A stretch of DNA of 64,000 nt from Liolophura sinensis (Eukaryota; Mollusca; Polyplacophora; Chitonida; Chitonidae), in the NCBI RefSeq assembly GCF_032854445.1, contig NC_088306.1, positions 28,059,764 through 28,123,763 on the forward strand, in the 5' to 3' direction. Of the stretch, positions 24,963-35,700 are shown piece by piece. Position 1 is the stretch's first letter. Every line of letters begins with the position of its first letter. The notes beneath the pieces are model-generated. The model was not told the origin of the DNA, searched no databases, and worked only from the letters and a program-made list of their open reading frames with translations. A program made the position numbers and the translations under genes.

Positions 24963-25337
24963 AAACACCGTGCTATTTTAATAAACACTACCCCGTGCTA
25001 TTTGATAAACACTACCCCGTGCTATTTGATAAACACTCCGTGCTATTTGATAAACACTACCTCGTGCCATTTGATAAACACTACCCCGTTCCATTTGATA
25101 AACATTACCCCGTGCTATTTGATAAACACTACCCCGTGCTATTTTGATAAACACTACCCCGTGCTATTTGATAAACACTACCCCGTGCCATTTGATAAAC
25201 ACTACCCCGTGCCATTTGATAAACACTACCCTGTGCTATTTTCATAAACACTACCCCGTGCTATTTGATAAACACTACCCCATGCTATTTAATAAACGCT
25301 ATCCCGTGCTATTTGATAAACACTACCCCGTGCTATT
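24963..25337. repeat. 24-bp minisatellite, about 15 units
   Basis: The unit is aaacactaccccgtgctatt plus tgat. The length is divisible by three, so frames through it read as 8-residue repeats (INTTPCYL). A weaker continuation (gtgctattgaa, actgagttg) follows to about 25,480. Confidence 0.95.
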
Positions 25338-26591
25338 GAAGTGTAGTCCACGTTTTGCTACTGAGTTGTATCCAGCACTGTGCTATTCAACTGTTTTCTT
25401 ACTCAGTACTCTTGAGTTGCATACAACAGTGTTCTTTTGAGCTGCACATGCCCTACTCCGTGCTACTGAACTGTAGTCAACAATGCACTCACTACTAAAC
25501 CGCAGTCAACATTATATGATTGAGCTGTACTCAACCCTAGCTGTGTGTACAACAGGACTGAGCTGTACATCTTTCCATTGTTCCTATTGCAATAACAGGA
25601 AAATAAAAAGAATATTCTCTTCACACAACCATATACACAAATGTATACATTCTTAAAATATGATTCCGAACAGCCTGCGTGAACACAGTTGGCTTGTCTG
25701 TACATATGCTAGAAATACTGTAAAAGGATTTCATTAATTCTTAACTTGGTTTATCTTGATTGGTTTTGATATGTCGAGATACTCATGTTTGCTGCAGTTA
25801 TTGAAATGTTTAATACAAGAAAATCTGACTATATGGCAGAAATATTCCTTTGCCCGCAAGCGCACGACCGTCTTTTAAATGATGATCCTACTGTTTGCAT
25901 TTACAATTGGAATGCATATGAAGGCCTAGATGTACATGTGGCCTATCCGCCTATAGCAAGCCTGTATACACGATGGCACTGCTTTTCCTTGCCACTTACA
26001 TGTATATAGTCAATTTATATATTTCAAAGTACTGCTATACTTGTATTGTCTGGAAGTGACGTCATAGTATTTTGACATCATTTTATCTCTGGGAGAAGGG
26101 TTTTTGTAATAATCCTTGGCAAATAATAATGTCTTCAGTTCTTTCAAAAATTAACAACCAGTGCATTAGCTGAGTTAGAGTCATAGGACTTAATTATTCT
26201 CTGTCATTATCAAATTTAAAAGACAATTGTTTTGTTCCTAGACTATTCACCCGAGGATAAATCCAATGCATTTGACTGTATAGTTACTATAGAACACCTT
26301 TATTTTAAACATTATTTTTCATGTGCCGTGATTTGAATTCCAAAACGAAAGTATGAAAGGGTAGAATAATACGGTGTATATTTACGATCAGTGTTTTCAA
26401 ACGATCACTTAAGTTGTGATAGAGGAATTAATATCACGTTTAATTATCAATAAATACTGTGGGTAGTCTTGTATTTCAACGCTTTGGTTTGTTTTCTTTG
26501 ACGGTGTACGCAACACCCATTTTCATTTGTGAACGAAACAGTATTCTTTTTGGTAGGTCAGGCCTATAGTCTACTGGTGCTGATATGTGTT

Positions 26592-26987
26592 CTCAATAAA
26601 AATATAAACACACGAAGCAATTTTATATTGCTTTCTCTCAATATTAAATAACATGTAAACTCAATAATTAAAGTAAGTATTCATTATCAGTTGTGGTTTC
26701 AATTTCCACCAGATTTTCACACTTTTGGGTAATAACCCAGGCACCTCAGCAGCGTGTGGTCGGTAATCCCACAGTTCACGCTCTTCGTGCTGCTAACGGT
26801 GAACACACTTGGCACTCAGTGCTGTGAACTATGATTACCGACCACTCTGTTTTCAGGCTGCCATAGCTCCTGGATTAAGAGAAAATCTGGTGGAAATTAA
26901 AGCCACAAATTGTTAGGTTAACTCGTTATTTAGTACTGAGACAAAACAATATAAAAACTGCTTTCCAGCGTTTATATTTTTGTTGAG
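26592..26987. mobile_element. Large fold-back element, MITE-like
   Basis: A nearly symmetrical palindrome of about 396 bp. Left end ctcaataaaaatataaac; right end gtttatatttttgttgag. Inner arm pairs: ttccaccagattttcac with gaaaatctggtggaa, and ggtcggtaatcccacagttc with gaactatgattaccgacc. The centre is near 26,790. No transposase frame is present. The end sequence resembles termini seen on widespread non-autonomous DNA elements in animals; I do not assign a superfamily. Confidence 0.85.
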
Positions 26988-27473
26988 TAAATACTGTATT
27001 GGTGGAAGGTAAGTGAACCTTCATGCAAGACCACTCGAAAAGACTTCCACCGACCACTATCACTGCTACCAAGTCCGCTGTGCACAGTGATAGCAGTAAC
27101 ACCTTAAAAATGATCGGCCTTTCAGATTGCTACAGAGGAAAGGCATACTTGATTGTGAATTGTTTAAACCAGTATACCATGAACAAAAAAGGAGACGGAA
27201 GAAAGCGGAGACTCTTGTTTCCGTCTTAGTTACCGTGGTATGGCGGATATCTTTTGGGTGGAAGAAAACCCGTACTCATGTTACACGGTGTCAGAGGGTG
27301 ATATCAACCATTTCTTCCCACACCCCGATAATGGAAGTACAGTAGAGAATTTTAAAAAATAACCCGAGTCTAGGATTGAACCCACGCCTTTGGTGACCTT
27401 AACCAGGTGGCCACTGTTAGCTCCAGAGTGTCTAAAGTGTGTATACTTTGGACACTTTAGTTATAAACTATAT

Positions 27474-27590
27474 CTGCCCGGTTTCCGCCCACCATAATGC
27501 TGGCCGCCGTCGTATAAGTGAAATATTCTTGAGTACGGCGTAAAACACCAATCAAAAAAAAAAAAAACAAAAAAAAAAAACAAACAATTA
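27474..27590 (+). mobile_element. SINE A 3' end with A-rich tail
   Basis: Well preserved tail: cggtttccgcccaccataat, gctggccgccgtcgtataag, tgaaatattcttgagtacgg, cgtaaaacaccaatc, then A-runs. The 5' part is missing, as expected of truncated retroposition. Confidence 0.92.
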
Positions 27591-27734
27591 AACTGGACAT
27601 GTCGGGTGATGATAATCGTCAAAACACGCCCATATTTATATACGTTTTGCATCACATGCACGTTGATTTCGTTCGAGTGTATTTCTAAATTTGCATTCAA
27701 ATCGTTAGATTCCATACATTTGACTGAGTACTTA

Positions 27735-27870
27735 CTGTTTTTTTGGTGTTTTACGCCATACTCATCGATGTGGTCATTATGATGGGAGGAAACTGAGCCG
27801 AGAGCCCGGGGAAATCCAAAGACCGTCCACAGGTTACTGGTAGGTCAGCACACGTGTGACCCCAGAGGAT
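27735..27870 (-). mobile_element. Degenerate SINE A
   Basis: Minus-strand remnants: ttggtgttttacgccatact, ttatgatgggaggaaact, gagcccggggaaatccaaag, then accgtccacaggttactgg. The gtataagtgaaata block is mostly lost. Confidence 0.7.
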
Positions 27871-27929
27871 GTTGAAGATTGGACTGGCTAATTATATCTT
27901 TAAGTAAGATTGTGTGTTTTGGTACTTTT

Positions 27930-28245
27930 TTAATTTATTTATTTCTTTGATTGGTGTTTTACGCCGTACTGAAGAATATTGCATTTATACGACGGTGACC
28001 AGCATTATGGTGGGAGGAAAGCCGGGGAAACCCACGACCATCTGAAGGTTGCTGACAGAAGCTACTTTATGGACGTCACTCAGAAAACAGTTTTACTTAA
28101 AGTTTATACATATCGCTATTTGGGATGACTCTTTCTACCAACATCAGAAAACTACCTGGAATAACTCAAGATTTTGAATCAAGCCATGCTCAAGCGATGG
28201 ACTTGAACTCACAGCCATCGCTAACACCACTAGGCCAAGGAGCCC
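27930..28245 (-). mobile_element. SINE A interrupted by unrelated sequence
   Basis: The tail and body (tttgattggtgttttacgcc to gaaggttgctgacag) end near 28,050. The head part (ggacttgaactcacagccat to aggccaaggagccccc) resumes near 28,195. The roughly 145 bp between match nothing else in the window, so this is an insertion or a mosaic of two fragments. Confidence 0.75.
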
Positions 28246-28370
28246 CCCAGACCACCCCTCCGGGTTATACAAGAGATGCTAAACAATGAAAATGAAATGC
28301 ATTTATTTTTCAATAGGCTTAATTTTGTCAAGAAGATGCATGAAAATCATAGTGCAATTTGTAAAATACA

Positions 28371-28550
28371 AAAAACCGACACAAAAATGTTTTTGCTCCT
28401 AGATACATTTCTGAGAAAACCTCTTCTAGATATTACGAGTATATGAGGTGTGTGCTTAATAAAAACTGACACAAAAATGTCTTTGTTCTAAGATACAATT
28501 CTGGGAAAATATCTTCTAGATATTACGAGTATACAATGGGTGTGTTTAAT
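28371..28550. repeat. 90-bp tandem duplication
   Basis: Two copies exactly 90 bp apart, each with gacacaaaaatg, agatac, cttctagatattacgagtat and gtgt-ttaataaaaac. A few substitutions separate the copies. Confidence 0.85.
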
Positions 28551-29141
28551 AAAAACACGGGTAACTACTATGATGAGTACTTACTTCAACAATGTCAAAA
28601 GTCCCCTATATGTATGTCAACATAACTGAATAGACAGACAGGTAAAACTAACTATTTATTTTATACATAAGCTGCAAAAGTTGAATTACCTGAAAGTTGT
28701 ACTCCAACAACTGAGCCCACCTATGTTGGACGGTTTAAAAGGAAAATGTGGACCTCTCCACCAGCCAGGGATGTCAGCAAAGGCCAGCAGCAAAGCACAC
28801 TGCAATTAGTTGTTTCCCAATCAAAATTCTCACGTGTGTATAAAAAACAGCAGGGTTCCCTCACCATGAAGCTTTGTAGTTACATATTTACGCCAGCTAC
28901 ATGATCTAGTGACTGAAGCAGCTGAATACTGACTTGACTAACTTGGAATCCAGATCCCAGGATCACAAAGCGATCTTAGATTTCAGTCAATAATTTAAAT
29001 CACTTTAAAATTGTTATTTCTTACCTAACAAGGTCAAATTGTTGCTTAACAATGTAAATTTTGGGTAAATTATTGCACAATAAATTTCAGCTAAAATAGC
29101 GGCAAGGAACATACCAAATTTAAAGACTGAAATTGTGACTC

Positions 29142-30209
29142 GTCAGGCTGTTTCATCATACTGGGCCAAGGTATATACTACACAGGTCAAGCTGTTTCAT
29201 CATACAGCGCCCAGGTATATACTGCACATGTCAAGCGGTTTCATCATACTGGGCCCAGGTATATACTACACGTCTCAAGCTGTTTAATCATACTGGGCCC
29301 AGGTATATACCGCACGTCAGGCTGTTTCATCATACTGGGACCAGGTATATACTGCACACGTCAAGCTGCTTGATCATACTGGGCCCAGGTATATACTACA
29401 CGTTAAGCTGTTTCATCATACAGCGCCCAGGTATATACTACACATGTTAAGCTGTTTCATCATACTGGGCCCAGGCATATACTACACATGTCAGGCTATT
29501 CCATCATACTGAGCCCAGGTATATACTGTACACGTCAAGCTGCTTCATCATACTGGGCCCAGGTACATACTACAAGTCAAGCTGTTTTAACATACTGGGC
29601 CCAGGTATATACTGCCCTGTCAAGCTGTTTTATCATACTGGGCCCAGGTATATACTGCACGTGTCAAGCTGTTTCATGATACTGGACCCAGGTATATACT
29701 GCACGTGTCAGGCTGTTTCATCATACTGGGCCCAGGTATATACTACACGTCAAGATGTTTCATCATACTGGGCCCAGGTATATACTACACGTCAAGATGT
29801 TTCATCATACTGAGCCCAGGTATATACTGTACACGTCAAGCTGCTTCATCATACTGGGCCCAGGTATATACTACACGTTAAGCTGTTTCATCATACAGCG
29901 CCCAGGTATATACTGCACATGTCAAGCTGTTTCATCATACTGGGCCCAGGTATATACTACACGTCAGGCTGTTTCATCATACTGGGCCCAGGTATATACT
30001 ACACGTCAAGCTGTTTCTTCGTACTGGACCCAGGTATATACTACACAGGTCAAGCTGTTTCATCATACAGCGCCCAGGTATATACTACACATGTCAAGCT
30101 GTTTCTTCGTACTGGGCCCAGGTATATACTACACAGGTCAAGCTGTTTCATCATACAGCGCCCAGGAATATGCTGCACATGTCAAGCTGTGTCATCATAC
30201 TGGGCCCAG
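29142..30209. repeat. Minisatellite, 42- to 46-bp units, about 24 copies
   Basis: The unit is catactgggcccaggtatat, then actacacgtcaagctgtttc, then at, with 1-4 bp variation around acatgtcaagc. Some units replace tactgggcccag with tacagcgcccag. Long plus-strand frames follow the repeat and are not independent evidence of a gene. Confidence 0.95.
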
Positions 30210-30536
30210 TTACTGAATTCTTATTCGTTTAATACCATTACAGCATGTGATAAATATATGAAAATTGCGTATATTTATATTTTCCACAACTTTATACATG
30301 CATATGTAGTTTTTATAAAGGCTCTAGCAGCACAGGAGTCATCAAACCTGCATAAAACCCCAAATTGAAAGGTCTTTGTGGATATCCCTGCGTGCGGCAT
30401 GCCACTGGCTTGCATGTGGTTTGCTATTGGTTTGTTACACATCCGGTGATGTGTGGTTTGCTGTTTGTTTGTTCGTGGTGTGCCTTGTAGCTGATTGATT
30501 GTTGTCGAAAGTTGTGGTTGGACAGTTAGTATTTCG

Positions 30537-30665
30537 GCAAATGACCTAAAATTTCGCCTGTTACTAAGATTGACCGTAAAAAGATGTTCTCGGGTTTGTT
30601 TGAAAGGTACAATGATATCCTACTAGGAGTTTCAGCACCAGAAGTAATATTTCACGGCCATTAAT
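30537..30665 (+). repeat. Dispersed repeat X, copy 1
   Basis: Carries the signature aaatgacctaaaatttcg at the start, gtttgtttgaaaggtacaat in the middle and agcaccagaagtaatattt at the end. The same order occurs near 58.4 kb, and a shortened form near 35.3 and 63.8 kb. Confidence 0.65.
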
Positions 30666-31200
30666 TACCTCTAAAAAGGCTCTTTTTCGAAGAAAACGTC
30701 CTTTACTGTATCACATCTTCACAACTCTGAATTTTCCCACGTAATGGCGCCATGATCCAAGCTCGGCTGACCACTGCTCTCTTGCGACACATGAGAAACG
30801 CGTTACCGGTTTACCCACCAAAAACCATACTCCTTAGAGCGCATGCGTAGCTCTCTGCCTTTCACTTTACATTACTCCCACCAACAGCAAATTCTGTACA
30901 GAAATCTTGCACAATGTCGAGGTCAGCAAGTTTAATACTGCTACATGAAGGAATGATAATTTCTTTGAAGATTCAGTCACACATATAGGCTAAACCTTAT
31001 CTCAAAATGCTAGATACATCACCATTTTATACATACATGTTAAACTACAGTTATGGTTGTGCTCTTATTTTACATTTTTCAATGTCACTGTCCCTCATTA
31101 TACAAGTGCATTTCAACAAAATATGTAACATGTAAATCTAGACGAATTTATTCTACAAGAGCACAAAACATTATTCTATATCTCCAAATGTTAATGAGCT

Positions 31201-31560
31201 ATGGATTTTATAGCATGGTACAAGTCATACCCCTCACTGCACTGATTAGCAACACTGGTTATAAAGGCAAGATGAAACAACTAATTTACGGGAAGTGATA
31301 CTACAGTGCCTAACATTAAAATGGATTTTATAGCATGGTACAAGTTATACCCCTCACTGCACTGATTAGCAACACTGGTTATAAAGGCAAGATGAAACAA
31401 CTAATCTACGGGAAGTGATACTACAGTGCCTAACATTAAAATGGATTTTATAGCATGGTACAAGTTATACCCCTCACTGCACTGATTAGCAACACTGGTT
31501 ATAAACTCAGGATGAAACAACTAATTTACGGGAAGTCATAATACAGCGCCTAACATTAAA
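31201..31560. repeat. Three exact-length 120-bp tandem units
   Basis: Three units of exactly 120 bp begin with atggattttatagcatggta and end with cctaacattaaa. Only a handful of differences separate them, so the duplication is recent compared with the other arrays. Confidence 0.97.
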
Positions 31561-31799
31561 AACATTTGCATATTTCAATAAACATTATCATTCTAGGCTT
31601 ACTACATGGAACATATTAAGTTTTATTACATCTATCATGTTACTGACCGAGATAAAGGCATTCTGTGAACATTGTATACATCATCCCATTCAGTCTGTAT
31701 CATGCAGTCAAGCAAAGCAAACCTAGTGCTGGCTAAAACATATTATACAGGATTATGATGTCACATTTGCTTACTCAACTGGTCCATCCATGAGTGCCA

Positions 31800-31965
31800 T
31801 TGTCATCTGCTACCTAATTCCTCAACCATTTCGCATATGAAAGAGTAACTTGTAGTGCAATTTATGCACATTTTTTATTTCATTTTGGAGACAAAACTCC
31901 ACTGCTTGGAATGGCCAAACTCAGGGCTTCGCAAAAAGTATAATTTTATCAGTCTACATATCATA
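31800..31965. repeat. Dispersed repeat, copy downstream of TM2D3
   Basis: Shares an ordered block with 35,605-35,760 in a TM2D3 intron: ctaattcctca, gcatatgaaagag-aactt, tgcaattta, tttcattttggagaca and cagggcttc-caaaa-gtataat. The orientation is the same in both. Nature unknown. Confidence 0.65.
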
Positions 31966-32604
31966 ATAAAAATACCCCCCCCCCCCCAGAATATGCTTGA
32001 ATGTACATGTACATTTAGCACACTGCTTTCGTACATGGCATCTTTGCATTTGGGATGCTGTTCAAGGATCCAACAGTGAGATCACATGAGAGGGGAGATA
32101 ACTCTCTAATTATGAACTTTTGAAGGTCACATACGTTTCACTATTTTTGCCTCCTCCCAATAAGGTCTGTTTTCCTTGTGGTCATCCAATGCAAATTGGT
32201 CCTCACAGTTGGGCTTTGATTCTGATATATGCTGGCAAAAATGTTTGGATAATCTTCACTTATATGTAACAGCACTATCAATCCTTAATTGTATTCAGCA
32301 AATTGGCATCAATCTGATCAACAGACAAACATTTTTCTTGCCTTTTCAAACTCTCTTTAAAAACCAAAAAAAAAAAAAAAAAAAAAACATCAAAAAACTA
32401 TACTTAAGTCTCATTATCACTTCAGTCAACGTCAACTGAACTATTATTCATGATCAACTGATCATTACTCTGGCATTCTGATGCAACCAATGAAATCTCT
32501 TGTTACACCAAACACTGGTCAAACATTATGGTCTTTTCTAACCAATCATCTCTTTCATCACAGCAATACACTTCACAGCTTTCCTCTGTCTCGTCCAATC
32601 AAAT

Positions 32605-32779
32605 TCACTCTTGCTGCATGTACAATGTGCCATCAGATGGTCCAATGTAGCCAATGGCTATCAAGATGACATCAACAAGTGTCCACACTCCCAAGCCTCC
32701 AAAGCTGAAAAGTTTCCCCAGGCCCTCTCTCCAGAGTCCGAGGTAGAAACGGTCTGCTCCCAGTCCACCTAGGGTTATG
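32605..32779 (-). CDS. TM2D3: TM2D3 exon 5: TM2 domain and stop
   Basis: The acceptor is cgctctcttgtcaccag on the minus strand, in phase 2. It encodes ITLGGLGADRFYLGLWREGL, then the second helix, and ends GTLYMQQE with TGA at 32,607-32,605. No AATAAA was found close by; candidates on the minus strand lie about 725 bp (31,879-31,874) and 980 bp (31,627-31,622) further on. Confidence 0.95.
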
Positions 32780-35700
32780 CTGGTGACAAGAGAGCGCAGG
32801 ATGGAGCAAAAAACAGTCAGAAAAAAAAAACAAGAACACTCTTAAATTATTGCAGCATATGATTTGATATTTAACCTACAAAATTAAAAGATACTGGACA
32901 ACTTTCATGAAAATTTCAGCTTCATAGTCAGAAATAGCTTTGTACATATGTATGTATGTATGTTTGGATTTTTATGTCATACTTAACAATTTTACAGTCA
33001 TATGACGACAAAGAGTCATTAGGTGTGTGTACATATACTGTGTTATCTTGTGGCAGGGTGAGTCCATGCCGCCGAAGTTCTGTCACCACTGAAGCAGTGA
33101 TGAAAGCAAAGTCACAAATACCATTATTAAAGTATCTGATATCACTTGATCCCAGGTGACCCAACTTTAACGAGGATGTGACCCAACCTTAAGGAGGGCA
33201 CTCTATTCCTCTAAGCCAACAAAGCAGCCAAAATGGCTCTGTGGAATCATTCAGGACCCCAGAGGGTGGGTTGTGGACGTTTTGTTAAGATGCTTGTCTT
33301 TTAATTACAAGGACACACAAGGTGTGGATTCAATCCCAGCTCTGGACAGTCCTCAGCTCCCACTATTAATGATGGGGACATGATTACGTTAAATACATGT
33401 CATCTACAAAGCTCATGTAGCCACTGGCACAGTCTAGTGTTTGATGAAGATGCCTTGTCTTCCACCATTATGGCCCACTTTGGTTGCTTAAAGGTTAGAG
33501 CGTTCACCTCGAAATCGGGAGACCCAGGAACAAACCTAGGAGGGGTCATATCAAAGACTTGCTGCTGCCTCGACGCTCAGCACTGAGAGGTTAGGGCAAG
33601 GAAACATTACAGCTTTTCCCTGTGCCAGTATAGTGTGATTGGGTGGGGTGTCATGTCTGGTGTCTTCAGCATGATACTTCAGTGGCGGCAGCAACTTCAT
33701 GGGATGGACTCACCCTGCCACAAGAAGACACGGTATATGTAAACACACCTAATCGCTCCTCGTCATCATATAACTGAAAAATTGTTAAGTACGATGTTAA
33801 ACCTCAAGCATTCATTTATTCATTTAAACATCAATAAATCACTCCCACATCATCACTGTATAAAGCCCACCATATAATTTTAACACAATAAAAACAAATT
33901 AAAAAAAAAGAATTTTTTTAAAAATCCTGTACATGTACCTCAGAGCCAGTGCTGTAGACCAACGATATCCACTAGTCCAGTTGCACGGCAACTTTTTGTA
34001 AAATTTTCTATTCCCTGAAAAGTGAAGGCGATGTTAACATTTTGTTAACAATTGTTAAAAACGAGTCAAGCTTTGCGTTTCTGCTAAATTATGGATTTTA
34101 GTGGATACGTTCAGATCAATGCTGAACCACTGATACAGACTGTAGATTACAACAATAGGTGATAGTGTGTACGTCCCACCACTGTGGTATGTGCTCATGG
34201 TTGTAATCAACTGACACTGAAATACTTCAGCTGTTCTGCATTTTTATTTATTTATTTGACTGATTAGTGTTTTATGTCGTACTTAAAGTGAACGTAAAGT
34301 CAGCCTATAAATCTGAATTAATTAATAAAGTATTCTTCCAGAAATGTTCTCAAAATATTTTAAAAATTCTGCACGCCTTATCAATGAAATAAATAGCAAA
34401 CAATCATCAGTACCTAGCCACTGATTTGGTAACAAAATTTTGCCATAGCTATCTAGAGTGACATCACAAAACCTAGGAGCTCTCCCATACCATTTGTATC
34501 AAACAATTTGACAATGAGAAATTACAAACAAAAACACCTGGTACCCAACCAAAGAGTATCAGCTCTGTTGCATGTTCGAAGGGCAGATGCTTCTTTTAGT
34601 TTGCATTCGGTCAGGGAGAAGTTCGTGGATACAAGCATCGTGTTTTAGCGGCCCTGCTCATCCTTGTCCTGCATGGGTGTAAGCATTAGGCCTAGCTGGC
34701 TATACCCACATCAGGGAATTTACCAAATAAAGCAGGACCTTCTGATTTATAACTCTTTCATTCAGATTTTCGGAAGATATTTTCGTAATAAATCTGGATT
34801 TTTCTAAGGAAAATATTTTTTCTTCAAGCACTGACTCTCCCAACACGATTTTCTTGCCAGCTCACCCTGGCATGTTACTGCAGTATCCTGCCCAACATGC
34901 ACACATTGTGACACAGGCAGCTGTTCTCAGTTCTCTGCTCATAAATGTGTGGTCATACATGCCCATTTAAGACTTAAACTTATCTCAAAATACAATTTAT
35001 TGCATTGATATCTGTCTATCCACTATAAGAAACCACACTGACAATGGAGAGCTAATAGTTTTTCTACGTGACAGCCAATTATCACGGGACTCTTTCAATG
35101 CTATGCATTGACCAATTTCATAAAGGATTCTACAACATGGCTACTCAGAGAGAATTGTCTTGTCAGTGCAACCTGTGGATGGTCGTGGGTTTCCCCCGAG
35201 CTCTGCCCGGTTTCCACCCACCATAATGCTGGCCGCCCTGCTATAAGTGAAATATTCTTGAGTACAGCGTAAAACACCAGTCAAATGAATAAATAAATTT
35301 ATTAACTCTAACATTTATATGATTACTACAACAAATGATCTAAAATTTCGTCCATGACTATTCTCCACCTTTCCCCGGATTATGAAAGTTATAAAGAAAA
35401 ATGTAAAATTTAACACCAAAATTAATATTTTCTGGCTTTTATTTGCCTCTAAAACAGCAATGGATTGGTCCTCTACACCCCTTGTCCCACCACCCCATCA
35501 TGAGACGTTATTTTTCATTTCATTCCTGGTGAAAGCAAATGTGGTGCCTTGACCATCTGTAACCAAAGTGTGGGACATCCAGGTGACCTACTTGCAACAA
35601 TAATAATTACCCTAATTCCTCAGCCTTTTTGCATGTGAAAGAACAACTTACATGTACGCTGCAATTTAAGCAGCTTTTTAATTTCATTTTGGAGACACAG

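Larger units (their letters stand above)
22690..32600. other. Gene-free interval between two genes
   Basis: No exon was recognised on either strand. The space is filled with tandem arrays (68-, 24-, 42-, 90- and 120-bp units), SINE A fragments and a large inverted-repeat element. Stretches with nothing recognisable are 24,560-24,950, 25,340-26,590, 28,560-29,135, 30,670-31,195 and 31,980-32,600. Long frames here are read-throughs of tandem repeats. Confidence 0.6.

Noticed and set aside
24855-25440. Plus-strand frames with INTTPCYL repeats
   Set aside because: Same reason: a 24-bp minisatellite. There is no signal, domain or splice context.
26057-26064. Full CRE site TGACGTCA
   Set aside because: It lies several kilobases from any supported promoter; one 8-bp match is expected by chance in a window of this size.
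29488-30368. Plus-strand frames of about 150 codons with SSCFIILGPGIYYT repeats
   Set aside because: They follow the 42-bp minisatellite and shift frame wherever the unit length varies.
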